DNA from: Opitutales bacterium
GTDB lineage: Bacteria > Verrucomicrobiota > Verrucomicrobiia > Opitutales > UBA953
Direction: 5' to 3'
Assembly (NCBI GenBank): GCA_017935025.1
Contig: JAGBIL010000009.1
Coordinates: 1-55,115 of the forward strand
DNA length: 55,115 nucleotides
The notes under the pieces are model-generated. The model was not told the DNA's origin and made no database searches. It worked only from the letters and a program-made list of their open reading frames with translations. This document shows, one piece after another, positions 17,602 through 26,421 of the stretch. The stretch's first letter is position 1, and each line of letters opens with the position of its first letter. The translations under genes were made by a program, and so were the position numbers.

Positions 17602-18483
17602 CTACGCGCCGAGTGCCGCAAAGTAAAACGCAATGAGTTTTGCGCCGACGACGAAGTAAACGACGGCGGCAAGAATCAGCCACGGCCCGAGCGGGAACGG
17701 GGAGCATTCGTTCCCGCTCGCATCGGCTTCTTCCGGGGGAAATTTTTCCCCGTCGGGCTCCGTTGTTTTTCTCGGAGAAAAAATACGCGCGAGCAACACG
17801 GCGAACAGCCCGATAAACGACGAAAAGAAAAATGAAAACAGCGCGCCTTCCCAACCGAGGAACGCACCGATTCCGCCGAGCAAAATCACGTCGCCCTCGC
17901 CCATTGCCTCACGTCTGAACACAAGCGATGCGAAGTAACGAAACCAATACGCCGTCATAGACCCGACCCCCAAGCCAACGATTCCGGAAAATAAGCCTTC
18001 AATCGCATTTTCCGCACCGAGCAACGACGGGAACGCCGCAGAGCACATCAATCCGGCGAGCACGAACGACGCATTCACGCTGTCCGGCAAAAACATCGTG
18101 TCCCAATCGATAAACGCAAGCACGATGGCGAATGCGGAGAAAATCATCGCGGGAACGGCAATCTCCCACGGCAAAAAATGCCACGACGCAGCAAAAACGA
18201 GCGCCGTCAGCAATTCCACCGCCGGGTAGCGCAGAGAAATTTTTCGTCCGCAACAAGCCGCCTTCCCGCGCAGGAAAAGCCACGCAAGCACGGGAACGTT
18301 CAGCCAAACCGGAATCGGTTTCCCGCACGCACAATGCGACCCCGGAGAAACCACGCTTTCACCGTTGGGAATACGGTAAATGCATACGTTCAGAAAACTC
18401 CCGACCACGGAGCCGAGCACGAAGAACGCGCCCGTAAAAAACCACGGGAACGCGGTATTCACTTCCTGAAAAAGCGACAACAT
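17602..18483 (-). CDS. pilD: Type IV prepilin peptidase (A24 family)
   Basis: Inner-membrane aspartic protease that cleaves and usually methylates type IV pilin and pseudopilin leaders. Length 293, with about eight membrane segments. The N-terminal domain has GSFLNVCIYRIPNGESVVSPGSHCACGKPIP and a second pair CCGRKIS, making a four-Cys zinc site. Catalytic Asp residues lie in FIDWDTMFLPD and GEGDV. A charged loop with PRKTTEPDGEKFPPEEADAS is inserted before the last helix. Start ATG at 18483 has a good AGGAA upstream; the ATG at 18501 is less likely. It implies type IV pili or a type II/competence pseudopilus, relevant to DNA uptake. Confidence 0.93.
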   Translation of the reverse strand: MLSLFQEVNTAFPWFFTGAFFVLGSVVGSFLNVCIYRIPNGESVVSPGSHCACGKPIPVWLNVPVLAWLFLRGKAACCGRKISLRYPAVELLTALVFAASWHFLPWEIAVPAMIFSAFAIVLAFIDWDTMFLPDSVNASFVLAGLMCSAAFPSLLGAENAIEGLFSGIVGLGVGSMTAYWFRYFASLVFRREAMGEGDVILLGGIGAFLGWEGALFSFFFSSFIGLFAVLLARIFSPRKTTEPDGEKFPPEEADASGNECSPFPLGPWLILAAVVYFVVGAKLIAFYFAALGA

Positions 18484-18554
18484 GCTTCCTAAGGTAATCA
18501 ATTTTCACGCGATGTCCGTAAAAAAGTTCCGCAAAAATTAAGCTCAGAGCTAAA

Positions 18555-18616
18555 GGCATCAAGCATCAGGCAAATAAAAACAGGAACTATTTTGCTTGAT
18601 GTTTGATGCCTGATGT
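18555..18616. repeat. Short palindromic spacer element
   Basis: GCATCAAGCATCAGGCAAA on the left pairs with TTTGCTTGATGTTTGATGCC TGATG on the right. Related words appear at 41808-41935 and 45925-46017. It lies between prepilin peptidase and the GH109 gene. Confidence 0.7.
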
Positions 18617-18671
18617 TCGGCGCTTACGAAACTCCGTAAGAGCCGATTCCTCGTCGTTTCCACTGCGAAGC

Positions 18672-20171
18672 TCAACTTTCAACGTTCCCGCTTCCGCGAG
18701 CGAAATCCGGAATTTTCACGGGAACGGAACCGTTGGCGACGGAGTACGCGGAGAGCTCAACGATGCTGCTCCACGTTGCCGCATCGTAAACCGTAATCTC
18801 CGGCGTAATTCCCTGACGGATACAATCCAGCAACCGGAAGCACATCATTGCATCCATTCCTCCGTGTCCGAATTTGCGCATACGCTCGCCGTGCACGCGC
18901 CACACCGGATCGCGAAACATATTTCGCATTTTTGAAAAATCCCGTTCACCGAGCCACGCGCTTACGCCGCCGGAATTCGCGGAAATATCGTATTTTTCGG
19001 GAACGTCGAGCGCGAGCCGAGGCGGATATCCGGAAAACGTCGCCTCCGTTCCCGCGAGCAGATTGACGCGGGAATACGGCTGGGGCGAAACCACGTCGTG
19101 GCGCAGTAAAATCGTCCGTCCGAGCGCGGTTTTTATTAGCGTCGTATTCATATCTCCGCAGACGTATTTTTCGTCGCCGAATTTTTCCGAAATACGATTT
19201 CCGGCCCCGTTCCCGCGTGTACGAAAATCGGAAAGCCCGGCTTCCCGCGAACTCATCGAAACCAAAACGTCCAACGCGTCTTTGCGGTTCACGTCAAAAT
19301 ACCGGCAAACCGGACCCAGCCCGTGCGTCGGGTAAAGATTTCCGTCAATCGTCTTGTGATACTCGCGCCGCCAATCGCCTTCCGTTCCTTCCCGGAAAAG
19401 CATGGCGCGCAAATCGTGAATATAAGCACATTCCGCGTGTGTGAGTTTTCCGAAAACACCGTGCCGCACCATGTTCAGAACAAACATTTCCTCGTCGCCG
19501 TAACAGCAGTTTTCGAGAATCACGCAATGCCGTTGAGCCAGCTCCGAGGCATCCGTCAGTGCCCAACATTCGTCCACGGAAACGGCGGCGGGAACCTCGA
19601 TAAAAACGTGTTTTCCCGAATTCATCGCGCGCAACGCCATCGGAACGTGCAAATTCCACGGTGTTGCAATGACAACGACATCAATATCCTCGCGCTCGCA
19701 AAGATTTTCCCACGCATTTTCCGTTCCCGCGTAAATGACCGGTGCGGGAAGATTCGGGCGAATCCGCGAGCAAATCCGCACCGCTTCTTCCGCACGGGAA
19801 AAATCACGATCGGCAACGGCGACCACCCGTGCAAACGGAACGTTCAAAATTTCACCGAGCAAGCCCCAATATCCGCGCCGCTCAGCAAGAACGCCCGCGT
19901 TTTGAGGCGAAAAACCGAAACCGCGCTGACCGAGCCCGATGAGCCCGACGCGCACTGTTTCGCACGGCTCCATTGTCAGATCGCCGACAAATTTCGCCCC
20001 CGGCGGGCGCGGACGCGTTTCCGAAATCGCATATTTTCCGGACGCACTCTTCGCGGAATCCGGTGCCTCCGTCAACGCGCCCAAAAAAGACGGCGCGGCA
20101 ACAACACCCGCGCCGGCAAATGCAAGTTGTTTTAAAAATTCTCGACGGGAATGAAGCTTGTTTTCTTTCAT
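18672..20171 (-). CDS. Tat-exported GH109-type alpha-N-acetylgalactosaminidase
   Basis: Gfo/Idh/MocA-fold enzyme of the GH109 type, which uses NAD to remove alpha-linked N-acetylgalactosamine. Residues 1-33 form a twin-arginine signal (SRREFLKQLAFAGAGVVAAP). The nucleotide site VRVGLIGLGQRG is near 73-84, EVPAAVSVDECW gives the EKP-like motif region with Val in place of Lys, and HGLGPVCRYFDVNRKDALDVLVSMSS, NTTLIKTALGRTILLRHDV and HGGMDAMMCFRLLDCIRQG match the GH109 pattern. Length 499. Such enzymes act on mucin or blood-group glycans in gut bacteria; a related dehydrogenase is the alternative. Confidence 0.82.
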   Translation of the reverse strand: MKENKLHSRREFLKQLAFAGAGVVAAPSFLGALTEAPDSAKSASGKYAISETRPRPPGAKFVGDLTMEPCETVRVGLIGLGQRGFGFSPQNAGVLAERRGYWGLLGEILNVPFARVVAVADRDFSRAEEAVRICSRIRPNLPAPVIYAGTENAWENLCEREDIDVVVIATPWNLHVPMALRAMNSGKHVFIEVPAAVSVDECWALTDASELAQRHCVILENCCYGDEEMFVLNMVRHGVFGKLTHAECAYIHDLRAMLFREGTEGDWRREYHKTIDGNLYPTHGLGPVCRYFDVNRKDALDVLVSMSSREAGLSDFRTRGNGAGNRISEKFGDEKYVCGDMNTTLIKTALGRTILLRHDVVSPQPYSRVNLLAGTEATFSGYPPRLALDVPEKYDISANSGGVSAWLGERDFSKMRNMFRDPVWRVHGERMRKFGHGGMDAMMCFRLLDCIRQGITPEITVYDAATWSSIVELSAYSVANGSVPVKIPDFARGSGNVES

Positions 20172-20195
20172 AAATTCTTGCTACGGGAACGCCTA

Positions 20196-21167
20196 TTAAG
20201 CGTCGCCGAAAGCAAGAATTTCCTCCGGAGAAACGGTCGCCGTACCGAATTTTGCGACGACGATTCCCGCCGCTGTGTTGGCAAAATGTGCCGCCGTTTC
20301 CAAATCCGCTCCGGCGGCAAGCGCCATCGTCAGCGAAGCGATCACGGTGTCGCCCGCGCCGGAAACATCGAAGACTTCACGCGCGTAAGTCGGAATGAGT
20401 TTTTCGACTCTGCCTTCCCGGGAAAGGAGCATACCGTCCGCACCGAGCGTAATGACCAAAAGTTTCGGATGATGTTTTTCCCAAATGCGCCGACAAATTT
20501 CTTCCGCCGGAAAATCCGTTCCCGAAATTTCGTTACCGATGTCGGCGAGCTCTATTGCCTCGTTTCGATTCGGAGTGATGAGCCCGATATTTTCAAACGG
20601 CAAGCGGCGGCGAGGTTTCGGGTCGAGCGAAACGAGGATGCCGCGTTTTTCGGCGATTGCGAGCACGTCGGAAAGCAAATCCATGTCGATAGTACCCTTG
20701 GCGTAGTCGGAAACGATAACGGCATCCGCGCGGGAAACTTCGTCGAGCAATGCCGCGCGAACATCCGGTGCGGTCAGCGCATAAGCCGACGGAGGCTGTT
20801 CGCGGTCGATGCGGCAAAGCTGTTGGTTGCGCACAACAACACGCGATTTGATAATCGTTTGGATTCCCGCACGGCGAAACGACGGCGGGAACTCAATCGA
20901 TTTTTCCTTCATGACTTTTTCCAAGTCAAATCCCGCCTCATCTTCGCCGAAAAGTCCGCAAAGCACCGCCGACGCACCGAGCGAGCGGATGTTCAGCGCC
21001 ACATTGGCGGCTCCGCCGGCGACATGGCGATCTCGCATAACATTCACCACGGGAACGGGAGCTTCAGGAGAAATGCGCGTGGAATCGCCGTGAATGTAGT
21101 GGTCGAGCATGACATCGCCGACAACGAGAATGCGTTTTTCGCGAATTTTTTGCAGTAAGGCTTTCAT
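20196..21167 (-). CDS. hldE: D-glycero-beta-D-manno-heptose-7-phosphate kinase
   Basis: PfkB-family kinase that phosphorylates heptose-7-phosphate at C1 for LPS inner-core heptose synthesis. The 323-residue protein is the kinase half only (RfaE1/HldA form); the nucleotidyltransferase half is absent. Motifs: VVGDVMLDHYIHGDSTRISPEAPVPVV near 14-40, GGAANVALNIRSLGA, SDYAKGTID, and the catalytic DVSGAGDTVIA near 275-285. Start at 21167 matches the family; an upstream ATG at 21272 adds an unrelated Arg-rich stretch. Confidence 0.92.
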   Translation of the reverse strand: MKALLQKIREKRILVVGDVMLDHYIHGDSTRISPEAPVPVVNVMRDRHVAGGAANVALNIRSLGASAVLCGLFGEDEAGFDLEKVMKEKSIEFPPSFRRAGIQTIIKSRVVVRNQQLCRIDREQPPSAYALTAPDVRAALLDEVSRADAVIVSDYAKGTIDMDLLSDVLAIAEKRGILVSLDPKPRRRLPFENIGLITPNRNEAIELADIGNEISGTDFPAEEICRRIWEKHHPKLLVITLGADGMLLSREGRVEKLIPTYAREVFDVSGAGDTVIASLTMALAAGADLETAAHFANTAAGIVVAKFGTATVSPEEILAFGDA

Positions 21168-21356
21168 GGGCGGGGAGAGGTATTTTTCTTGCGTAAAATC
21201 ATACCGCTTCCGCGGACAAATTGAAAACCGAAATTTAGCGCGAAGTCTTACCGAGCCGCCCCGACTCCTCATTTCTAATTCCTAATTTCTCATTCCTTTT
21301 ATCCTTGTCCCGTTCCCGCAGAAGTTTAGAATTGGCGGCTTTCACGTTTAAATACA

Positions 21357-23150
21357 ATGCTGCGCACACATAACTGCAACTGTCTGACAACTGCCGACGC
21401 GGGAAAAAAAGTCACGCTCATCGGCTGGGTCGATACCGTCCGAGACCTCGGCGGCGTTCGTTTTGTTGACCTTCGCGACCGCGAAGGCATTACGCAAATC
21501 GTTTTCAATCCGTCCAATCCCGGCGTTCACGAAGTCGCCAAAAATCTCAAATCCGAAAGCGTGATCGAAGTCACGGGAACGGTTACGCCGCGCGACGCCG
21601 ACACGATTAACGAAAAACTTGCCACGGGAACGATAGAAGTCGTTGCCGAGGAGATCACCGTGCACAACGTTTGCGCACCGCTTCCCTTCCCGATGGAAGA
21701 CGACAAAGCGGATAAAGTGAACGAAGACCTTCGCCTTTCCTACCGCTACCTCGACCTGCGCCGTCCGCGCAATCTCAATCTTATGCGTATGCGAGCGAAA
21801 GCGGGTCACGCGATTCGTAACTACCTCGACGAACAGGAGTTTGTCGAAGTCGAAACGCCGATTCTTTTCAAGAGTACACCGGAAGGCGCACGCGAATTTC
21901 TCGTACCGTCCCGCCTCAATCCCGGACAATTCTACGCGCTCACGCAATCGCCGCAGCAATACAAGCAGATGCTGATGGTTTCCGGCATCGAGCGCTACTA
22001 CCAGATGGCGAAATGCTTCCGCGACGAAGACTTGCGCGCAGACCGCCAGCCGGAATTTACGCAGGTCGATATCGAAATGTCCTTCATCGAACGCGAAGAC
22101 ATTTACGCGCTCATCGAAGGAATGCTCAAACGCGTTTGGAAAGACGTTCTCAACGTCGACATTCCGACACCGTTCCCGCGTATGCCCTATCAGGAAGCAA
22201 TGGACCGTTACGGCGTAGACAAGCCGGACACGCGCTTCGCGATTGAAATCACGGATTTTACGGACCTTTTCAAAAATTCCGCATTCAAGGTTTTCAACAC
22301 CGTCGCCAACACCAAAGGGTGCGTCGTTCGCGCCATCAACGCGAAAGGTCTTGAAGACATCACTCAGGGCGAACTCACGAACCTCGAAACGATTGCAAAA
22401 ACGCTCGGAGCGAAAGGCCTTGCCTTCATCAAGGCGGCAAACGGCGAATGGAAATCGCCGATTCTGAAATTCTTCTCCGACGAAGAAAAAGCCGCTCTCA
22501 AAGAGAAGCTCAACATCGAAGACGGCGACATTGTGTTCTTCGCCGCCGCACCGTGGGAACAGGCTTCCGCGATTCTCGGACGCATCCGCCTCGAAGCGGC
22601 AAAGCTCCTCCAAGCACGCGGCCGCCTCGAAATCCCCGCAGACAAATACAATTTCCTTTGGGTCATCGAATTCCCGCTGATGCTTTGGGACGAAGAACAA
22701 AACCGCTTCGTTTCCGCGCACCACCCGTTCACCGCCCCCGTCAAGGAAGACGTTCCGTTGCTTGAAACGAATCCGCACGCGGTTCGCGGTCAGCACTACG
22801 ACATCGTTCTCAACGGCGTGGAACTCGGCGGCGGCTCAATTCGTATCCACAATCCGGATATGCAGAAAAAAGTCTTTGAAGACGTTCTCAAAATTCCGGC
22901 GGACGTCGTCGAAACACGTTTCGGCTATATGCTCAAGGCGTTCAGCTACGGAGCGCCGCCGCACGGCGGGATCGCGCTCGGCTTCGACCGCCTCGTTACC
23001 ATGCTCGCCGGCCGCACTTCGATTCGCGACTTGCTCGCGTTCCCGAAAACGCAACGCGGTCAGGACCTGATGGCGCAATGCCCGTCTGCCGTAACACCGC
23101 GCCAGCTCAAGGACGTTCACATCGATCTCCGCGACGAAGAACAGCTCTAA
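21357..23150 (+). CDS. aspS: Aspartyl-tRNA synthetase
   Basis: Class IIb synthetase that charges tRNA-Asp. The N-terminal OB-fold (residues 1-105) contains GWVDTVRDLGGVRFVDLRDREG; motif 2 is FRDEDLRADRQPEFTQVDIEMSF near 220, the bacterial GAD insertion lies about 300-420, and motif 3 is GGIALGFDRLVTMLAG near 540. Length 597 is typical of the bacterial type. The ORF starts with an ATG in a non-Shine-Dalgarno context (TTTAAATACAATG). Whether it is discriminating cannot be decided here. Confidence 0.97.
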   Translation: MLRTHNCNCLTTADAGKKVTLIGWVDTVRDLGGVRFVDLRDREGITQIVFNPSNPGVHEVAKNLKSESVIEVTGTVTPRDADTINEKLATGTIEVVAEEITVHNVCAPLPFPMEDDKADKVNEDLRLSYRYLDLRRPRNLNLMRMRAKAGHAIRNYLDEQEFVEVETPILFKSTPEGAREFLVPSRLNPGQFYALTQSPQQYKQMLMVSGIERYYQMAKCFRDEDLRADRQPEFTQVDIEMSFIEREDIYALIEGMLKRVWKDVLNVDIPTPFPRMPYQEAMDRYGVDKPDTRFAIEITDFTDLFKNSAFKVFNTVANTKGCVVRAINAKGLEDITQGELTNLETIAKTLGAKGLAFIKAANGEWKSPILKFFSDEEKAALKEKLNIEDGDIVFFAAAPWEQASAILGRIRLEAAKLLQARGRLEIPADKYNFLWVIEFPLMLWDEEQNRFVSAHHPFTAPVKEDVPLLETNPHAVRGQHYDIVLNGVELGGGSIRIHNPDMQKKVFEDVLKIPADVVETRFGYMLKAFSYGAPPHGGIALGFDRLVTMLAGRTSIRDLLAFPKTQRGQDLMAQCPSAVTPRQLKDVHIDLRDEEQL

Positions 23151-23167
23151 TCGGCATCTTCACGCGT

Positions 23168-23218
23168 AAAACAAAAACGGGAGCCGGCAATTTTTCTGCC
23201 GACCCCCGTTTTTGTTTT
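23168..23218 (+). terminator. Terminator of aspS
   Basis: ACAAAAACGGGAGCCGGCA pairs with TGCCGACCCCCGTTTTTGT with one internal mismatch; T-rich sequence follows. Confidence 0.85.
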
Positions 23219-23221
23219 TAT

Positions 23222-23273
23222 AAAAAAGCGTTCCCGCAGGGAAACGGCTTTTGCCGTGCGGGAACGCTTTTTT
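23222..23273. terminator. Second, bidirectional terminator with inverted GGGAACG pair
   Basis: AAAAAAGCGTTCCCGCA pairs with TGCGGGAACGCTTTTTT; the inner CGGC/GCCG extends the stem. It can terminate panD, which ends at 23287 on the reverse strand, as well as forward read-through from aspS. Confidence 0.9.
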
Positions 23274-23286
23274 GCGGGTAAAATGA

Positions 23287-23688
23287 TTACTGCTTAAACT
23301 TGGCGACGATTTCCGCGGGAGCCACGTCGCTCTGCAATTTCACGATTTTTGAATTTCCTTCGCCGAAAACCACCACGCGCGGCGTCCACTTCAACGCTTC
23401 CGCTTCCTCCATGTGCGCGAACGACATGATGACGATGAGATCACCGACTTTTCCGAGGTGCGCGACAGCGCCGTTGAGGCAAAACTCGCGGGATCCGGCA
23501 GGCGCCGGAATGGCGTAGGTTTCAAAACGGTGTCCGTTGGAAATGTTTCCGACGAGAATTTTCTCATTCGGCAGCATTCCGATCATCTGCATGATTTCAC
23601 TGTCGATGGCGAGACTGCCCTCATAGTGAAGCTGCGCGTCGGTTACTTCGGCGCGGAGAATTTTGGTTCGAAGAATTTCCAGTTGCAT
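23287..23688 (-). CDS. panD: Aspartate 1-decarboxylase
   Basis: Pyruvoyl enzyme that decarboxylates aspartate to beta-alanine for pantothenate and CoA synthesis. The proenzyme self-cleaves between G24 and S25, seen in HYEGSLAID; K9, Y58-like and the conserved NGAAA region (here NGAVAHLGKVGDLIVIMSF) are in place. Length 133 is close to normal. Single gene; no panB or panC nearby. Confidence 0.94.
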   Translation of the reverse strand: MQLEILRTKILRAEVTDAQLHYEGSLAIDSEIMQMIGMLPNEKILVGNISNGHRFETYAIPAPAGSREFCLNGAVAHLGKVGDLIVIMSFAHMEEAEALKWTPRVVVFGEGNSKIVKLQSDVAPAEIVAKFKQ

Positions 23689-23775
23689 AACGTTCTGAAC
23701 AAATAAAGCCGTAATAGAATAACTACGGCTTGAAAATCGGCAAGCCTCAGATTAAGTTTTTCGAGAAGTTTTTCG

Positions 23776-24963
23776 ATGAAACCTCTGCAAGATGATCAAC
23801 GCTCACTCGGCGAACGTTTTGAACAGTTCGTCACGGATGTGATTTACGACCGCGCACCGGACAGCCCGTCCGCACGGGCGCTTGCCGCATTTCTGCGTGT
23901 GCTCACGGTCCTGTTTTCACGCGTTGTACAGTTGCGCTTTTTCCTTTATCGCAACCGCATTTTGCGGGATACGCCGCTCGGGTGCAAAGTCGTCGTCGTG
24001 GGCAATCTGACCGTCGGCGGCACGGGGAAAACGCCGGTCGTCGAAAAAATGGCGCGAGTCATGGCATCCCACGGGCGCAAGGTCGCGATTCTTTCCCGTG
24101 GCTACAAATCCAAAAAAGAACCGCTGTGGCGACGCGTTTTGCGTTGGCTGAATTTGGCTCAACGCCCGCTCCCGCGCGTGGTTTCCGACGGGAAAAACGT
24201 TTTGTGCGGGTCGGATGTCGCAGGCGACGAACCTTATATGCTCGCGCGCAACCTCGTTTCCTGCGGTGTTTGCGTCGTCGTTGACCGCGATCGCGTTTAC
24301 GCCGGAGAATACGCAATTCGCCGCTTCGGCGTTGATGTCATCATCCTCGACGACGGAATGCAGTACCTGCCGCTTCGAGGGTCCATCAACCTTTTGCTCG
24401 TCGACAAAACAAATCCTTTCGGAAACGGATTGATGCTCCCGCGCGGAATTTTGCGCGAACCCGTCGAGCACCTCACGCGCGGAAGTTATATTTTCCTGAC
24501 AAAATCCGACGGCAAAAACACACAGCCGCTCATCGACAAAATCCACAGCTACAATAAAGATGTGGAAATCATCGAATGTACGCACCAGCCGAAGCGCCTT
24601 TGCGCCGTTTTCGGAGACTTGCCCGACATTGAGCTCAGCGAAATGGACGGCCGCAAAGTGGCGACCTTCAGCGGAATCGCCACGCCGGACAAATTCGAGG
24701 AATTCGTTCGCCGCTACGGAGCACACATTACCTACAACCGCCGTTTTTCGGACCACCACCGCTTCACCGAAAAAGACCTCGAAGAAGTTTTCTCCGGAGC
24801 CATGCGCGCGGGAGTAGAATTTATCGTAACGACGGAAAAAGACATGGTTCGCCTTTCCCGCGATCTAAAGCCTCCGCTGCCGATTTACTATCTGCGCTTA
24901 GAAATCGAAATTCTCTCCGCACACGATTCCTTTGAATCCGCCGTCGAGCGCATTTGTTCTTAA
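23776..24963 (+). CDS. lpxK: Tetraacyldisaccharide 4'-kinase (lipid A)
   Basis: Membrane-associated kinase that adds the 4' phosphate to the lipid A precursor. Walker A lies in [18 protein letters not shown] (residues 73-90), followed by ILSRGYKSK, the Walker-B-like [13 protein letters not shown] near 188-200, [10 protein letters not shown] and the C-terminal [14 protein letters not shown] with [10 protein letters not shown]. Length 395, slightly long because of a 40-residue N-terminal segment. The iterated GGGAACG motif is absent from about 23275 to 25380, the longest such gap in the core part of the window. Confidence 0.94.
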   Translation: MKPLQDDQRSLGERFEQFVTDVIYDRAPDSPSARALAAFLRVLTVLFSRVVQLRFFLYRNRILRDTPLGCKVVVVGNLTVGGTGKTPVVEKMARVMASHGRKVAILSRGYKSKKEPLWRRVLRWLNLAQRPLPRVVSDGKNVLCGSDVAGDEPYMLARNLVSCGVCVVVDRDRVYAGEYAIRRFGVDVIILDDGMQYLPLRGSINLLLVDKTNPFGNGLMLPRGILREPVEHLTRGSYIFLTKSDGKNTQPLIDKIHSYNKDVEIIECTHQPKRLCAVFGDLPDIELSEMDGRKVATFSGIATPDKFEEFVRRYGAHITYNRRFSDHHRFTEKDLEEVFSGAMRAGVEFIVTTEKDMVRLSRDLKPPLPIYYLRLEIEILSAHDSFESAVERICS

Positions 24964-24967
24964 AACA

Positions 24968-24998
24968 GAAAATCCGCGAAGCCTTCTCGCGGATTTTT
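24968..24998. terminator. Terminator between lpxK and sua5
   Basis: AAATCCGCGA pairs with TCGCGGATTT across a 7-base loop and is flanked by A on the left and T on the right. It lies in the 38-bp gap between two convergent genes, so it probably serves both. Confidence 0.85.
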
Positions 24999-25001
24999 CC
25001 G

Positions 25002-26006
25002 TCAATTCGCAGCCCGAGAAAGGCGATCGTTTACCGCGACCCCGATTCCGCAGTCCGGAGCTTTTTCAATAAAAACGGAAGAAAAATCTTCTCCGTCCAA
25101 GCGCCGCAACAGCGCGAAAACGGTGCGTGCGACTTCCGCCGCATCACCGTCCTCGGACAACCAAAAACACTGTGTTCCCGCAGGAAGCCCCGCCAAAGTT
25201 TCCGGATTTTTCCGCGCCTGAAAAACGACGGCGCAACCCGCACGTTCAATCTGCGGAAACGCGCCATGCGCAAAAAGTTTCACGGGAACACGCGGGCTGT
25301 AATGCTTTTTCAACATTCCCGGTGCAAGTTGGGCTCCCGCCGCCGCATCGTCGGCAAGTTTTTCCAAAAGCCCTTTCGCCGGCGCGACGGGAACGCCGAG
25401 CACGGCTTCCAAATTTTCGCGCGTAATCACGCCCGGGCGCAACAAACGCGGCTCGTCCGCGACGAACACGATCGTCGATTCCACGCCGCACGCGCACGCG
25501 CCGCCGTCCACAATCGTCGAAATTCTCCCGCCGAGCGAATCCTGCACGTGCTGCGCGGTAGTCGGACTGACGTAGCCGAAAGGATTTGCGCTCGGCGCAG
25601 CAAGCGGAACACCCGCCGCACGCAGAATTTTTCGCATCAGCGGATGCGCCGGCATACGCACGGCAACCGTCGGCTCGCCCGCCGTAACAATCGCGGGAAC
25701 GCTGTCTTTTTTCGGCAAAACCAAAGTGAGCGGCCCCGGCCAAAACGCGTCCGCAAGTTTTTTGAAAAACGGATGAGAAACATCCGCCAACTCCGCAACC
25801 TGCTCCGCCGAATGAACATGGACAATCAGCGGATCGATGAACGGACGCCCCTTCGCGGAAAAAATGTTTCGCACAGCGGTTTCGCAAAACGCGTTTGCCG
25901 CAAGCCCGTAAACGGTTTCCGTCGGCACGGCGACAAGTTCTCCGGCGCGCAGGAGCGTTCCCGCGCGATCGATGTCCGTTTCGTCTGCCGTCAAAATTTC
26001 TGCCAT
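25002..26006 (-). CDS. sua5: Threonylcarbamoyl-AMP synthase, long Sua5 form
   Basis: Makes threonylcarbamoyl-AMP from threonine, bicarbonate and ATP for the t6A37 tRNA modification. The YrdC domain (1-200) shows VPTETVYGLAANA, FSAKGRPFIDPLIVHV, FWPGPLTLVL and PSANPFGYVSPT; the C-terminal Sua5 domain begins after the linker with PGMLKKHYSPRVPVKLF. Length 334 is that of the two-domain form. The conserved Lys-Arg-Ser/Thr active-site region is intact. Confidence 0.94.
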   Translation of the reverse strand: MAEILTADETDIDRAGTLLRAGELVAVPTETVYGLAANAFCETAVRNIFSAKGRPFIDPLIVHVHSAEQVAELADVSHPFFKKLADAFWPGPLTLVLPKKDSVPAIVTAGEPTVAVRMPAHPLMRKILRAAGVPLAAPSANPFGYVSPTTAQHVQDSLGGRISTIVDGGACACGVESTIVFVADEPRLLRPGVITRENLEAVLGVPVAPAKGLLEKLADDAAAGAQLAPGMLKKHYSPRVPVKLFAHGAFPQIERAGCAVVFQARKNPETLAGLPAGTQCFWLSEDGDAAEVARTVFALLRRLDGEDFSSVFIEKAPDCGIGVAVNDRLSRAAN

Positions 26007-26105
26007 AAAAATTTTTCGGGAGAGAATACTTCGATTCTTGCCGAAACGGAAACCGTTTTTTCAAAAAAAAAATAAATGACGACACGCCGTAAAAATGCGG
26101 GCAGA

Positions 26106-26140
26106 ATAAAAATCACCATCGGGGAACGACCGATGGTGAT
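26106..26140 (-). terminator. Rho-independent terminator, reverse
   Basis: On the reverse strand ATCACCATCG pairs with CGATGGTGAT (10 bp, perfect) across GTCGTTCCC and is followed by TTTTATT. No annotated reverse gene lies immediately upstream (26141-26421), so a small antisense RNA over the region of the hydrophobic frame is possible. Confidence 0.7.
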
Positions 26141-26165
26141 GAATGTTCTTTTGAAGTTTTTTCCC

Positions 26166-26268
26166 ATGACCAAATCGGAAAAAAATCCTGAGACTGACAG
26201 TCGAAACGATTCAGGTGATTCTCGCGATTCTTAAAATCGTTGAGCTCATTCTGAGCCTCGTCCGGTAA
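26166..26268 (+). pseudogene. Small hydrophobic peptide, frame interrupted at an A7 tract
   Basis: ATG at 26166 starts MTKSEKN and stops at 26234 after 22 codons. Removing one A from the A7 tract at 26179-26185 would give a 33-residue peptide: MTKSEK followed by ILRLTVETIQVILAILKIVE and LILSLVR, ending with TAA at 26268. The hydrophobic part resembles a single membrane-spanning toxin-like peptide. Slippage, phase variation or a sequencing error in the homopolymer would each explain this, and a chance frame is also possible. Confidence 0.3.
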
Positions 26269-26421
26269 TATCAGGTCCGCCGGGGTTACCGCCCCGATGC
26301 TTCAAAAGGACTGCAATCAAACCAAACGAGAACCTCAAAAAAGTCAAACGAAAACAGGCTCAACGCCTGCGTTCCCGTAAATCATTTTGCCCGCTGGCAC
26401 ATTTTGTGAAAACATTTCCGC

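Larger units (their letters stand above)
26007..26421. other. 415-bp spacer with a reverse terminator and a small hydrophobic frame
   Basis: Besides the two features listed below, this spacer holds a G/C-rich hairpin (CCGGGG-TTACCG-CCCCG near 26279-26294) just after the small frame. Nothing resembles a conserved protein or a known RNA. It separates sua5 from rmuC, which are divergent. Confidence 0.5.
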
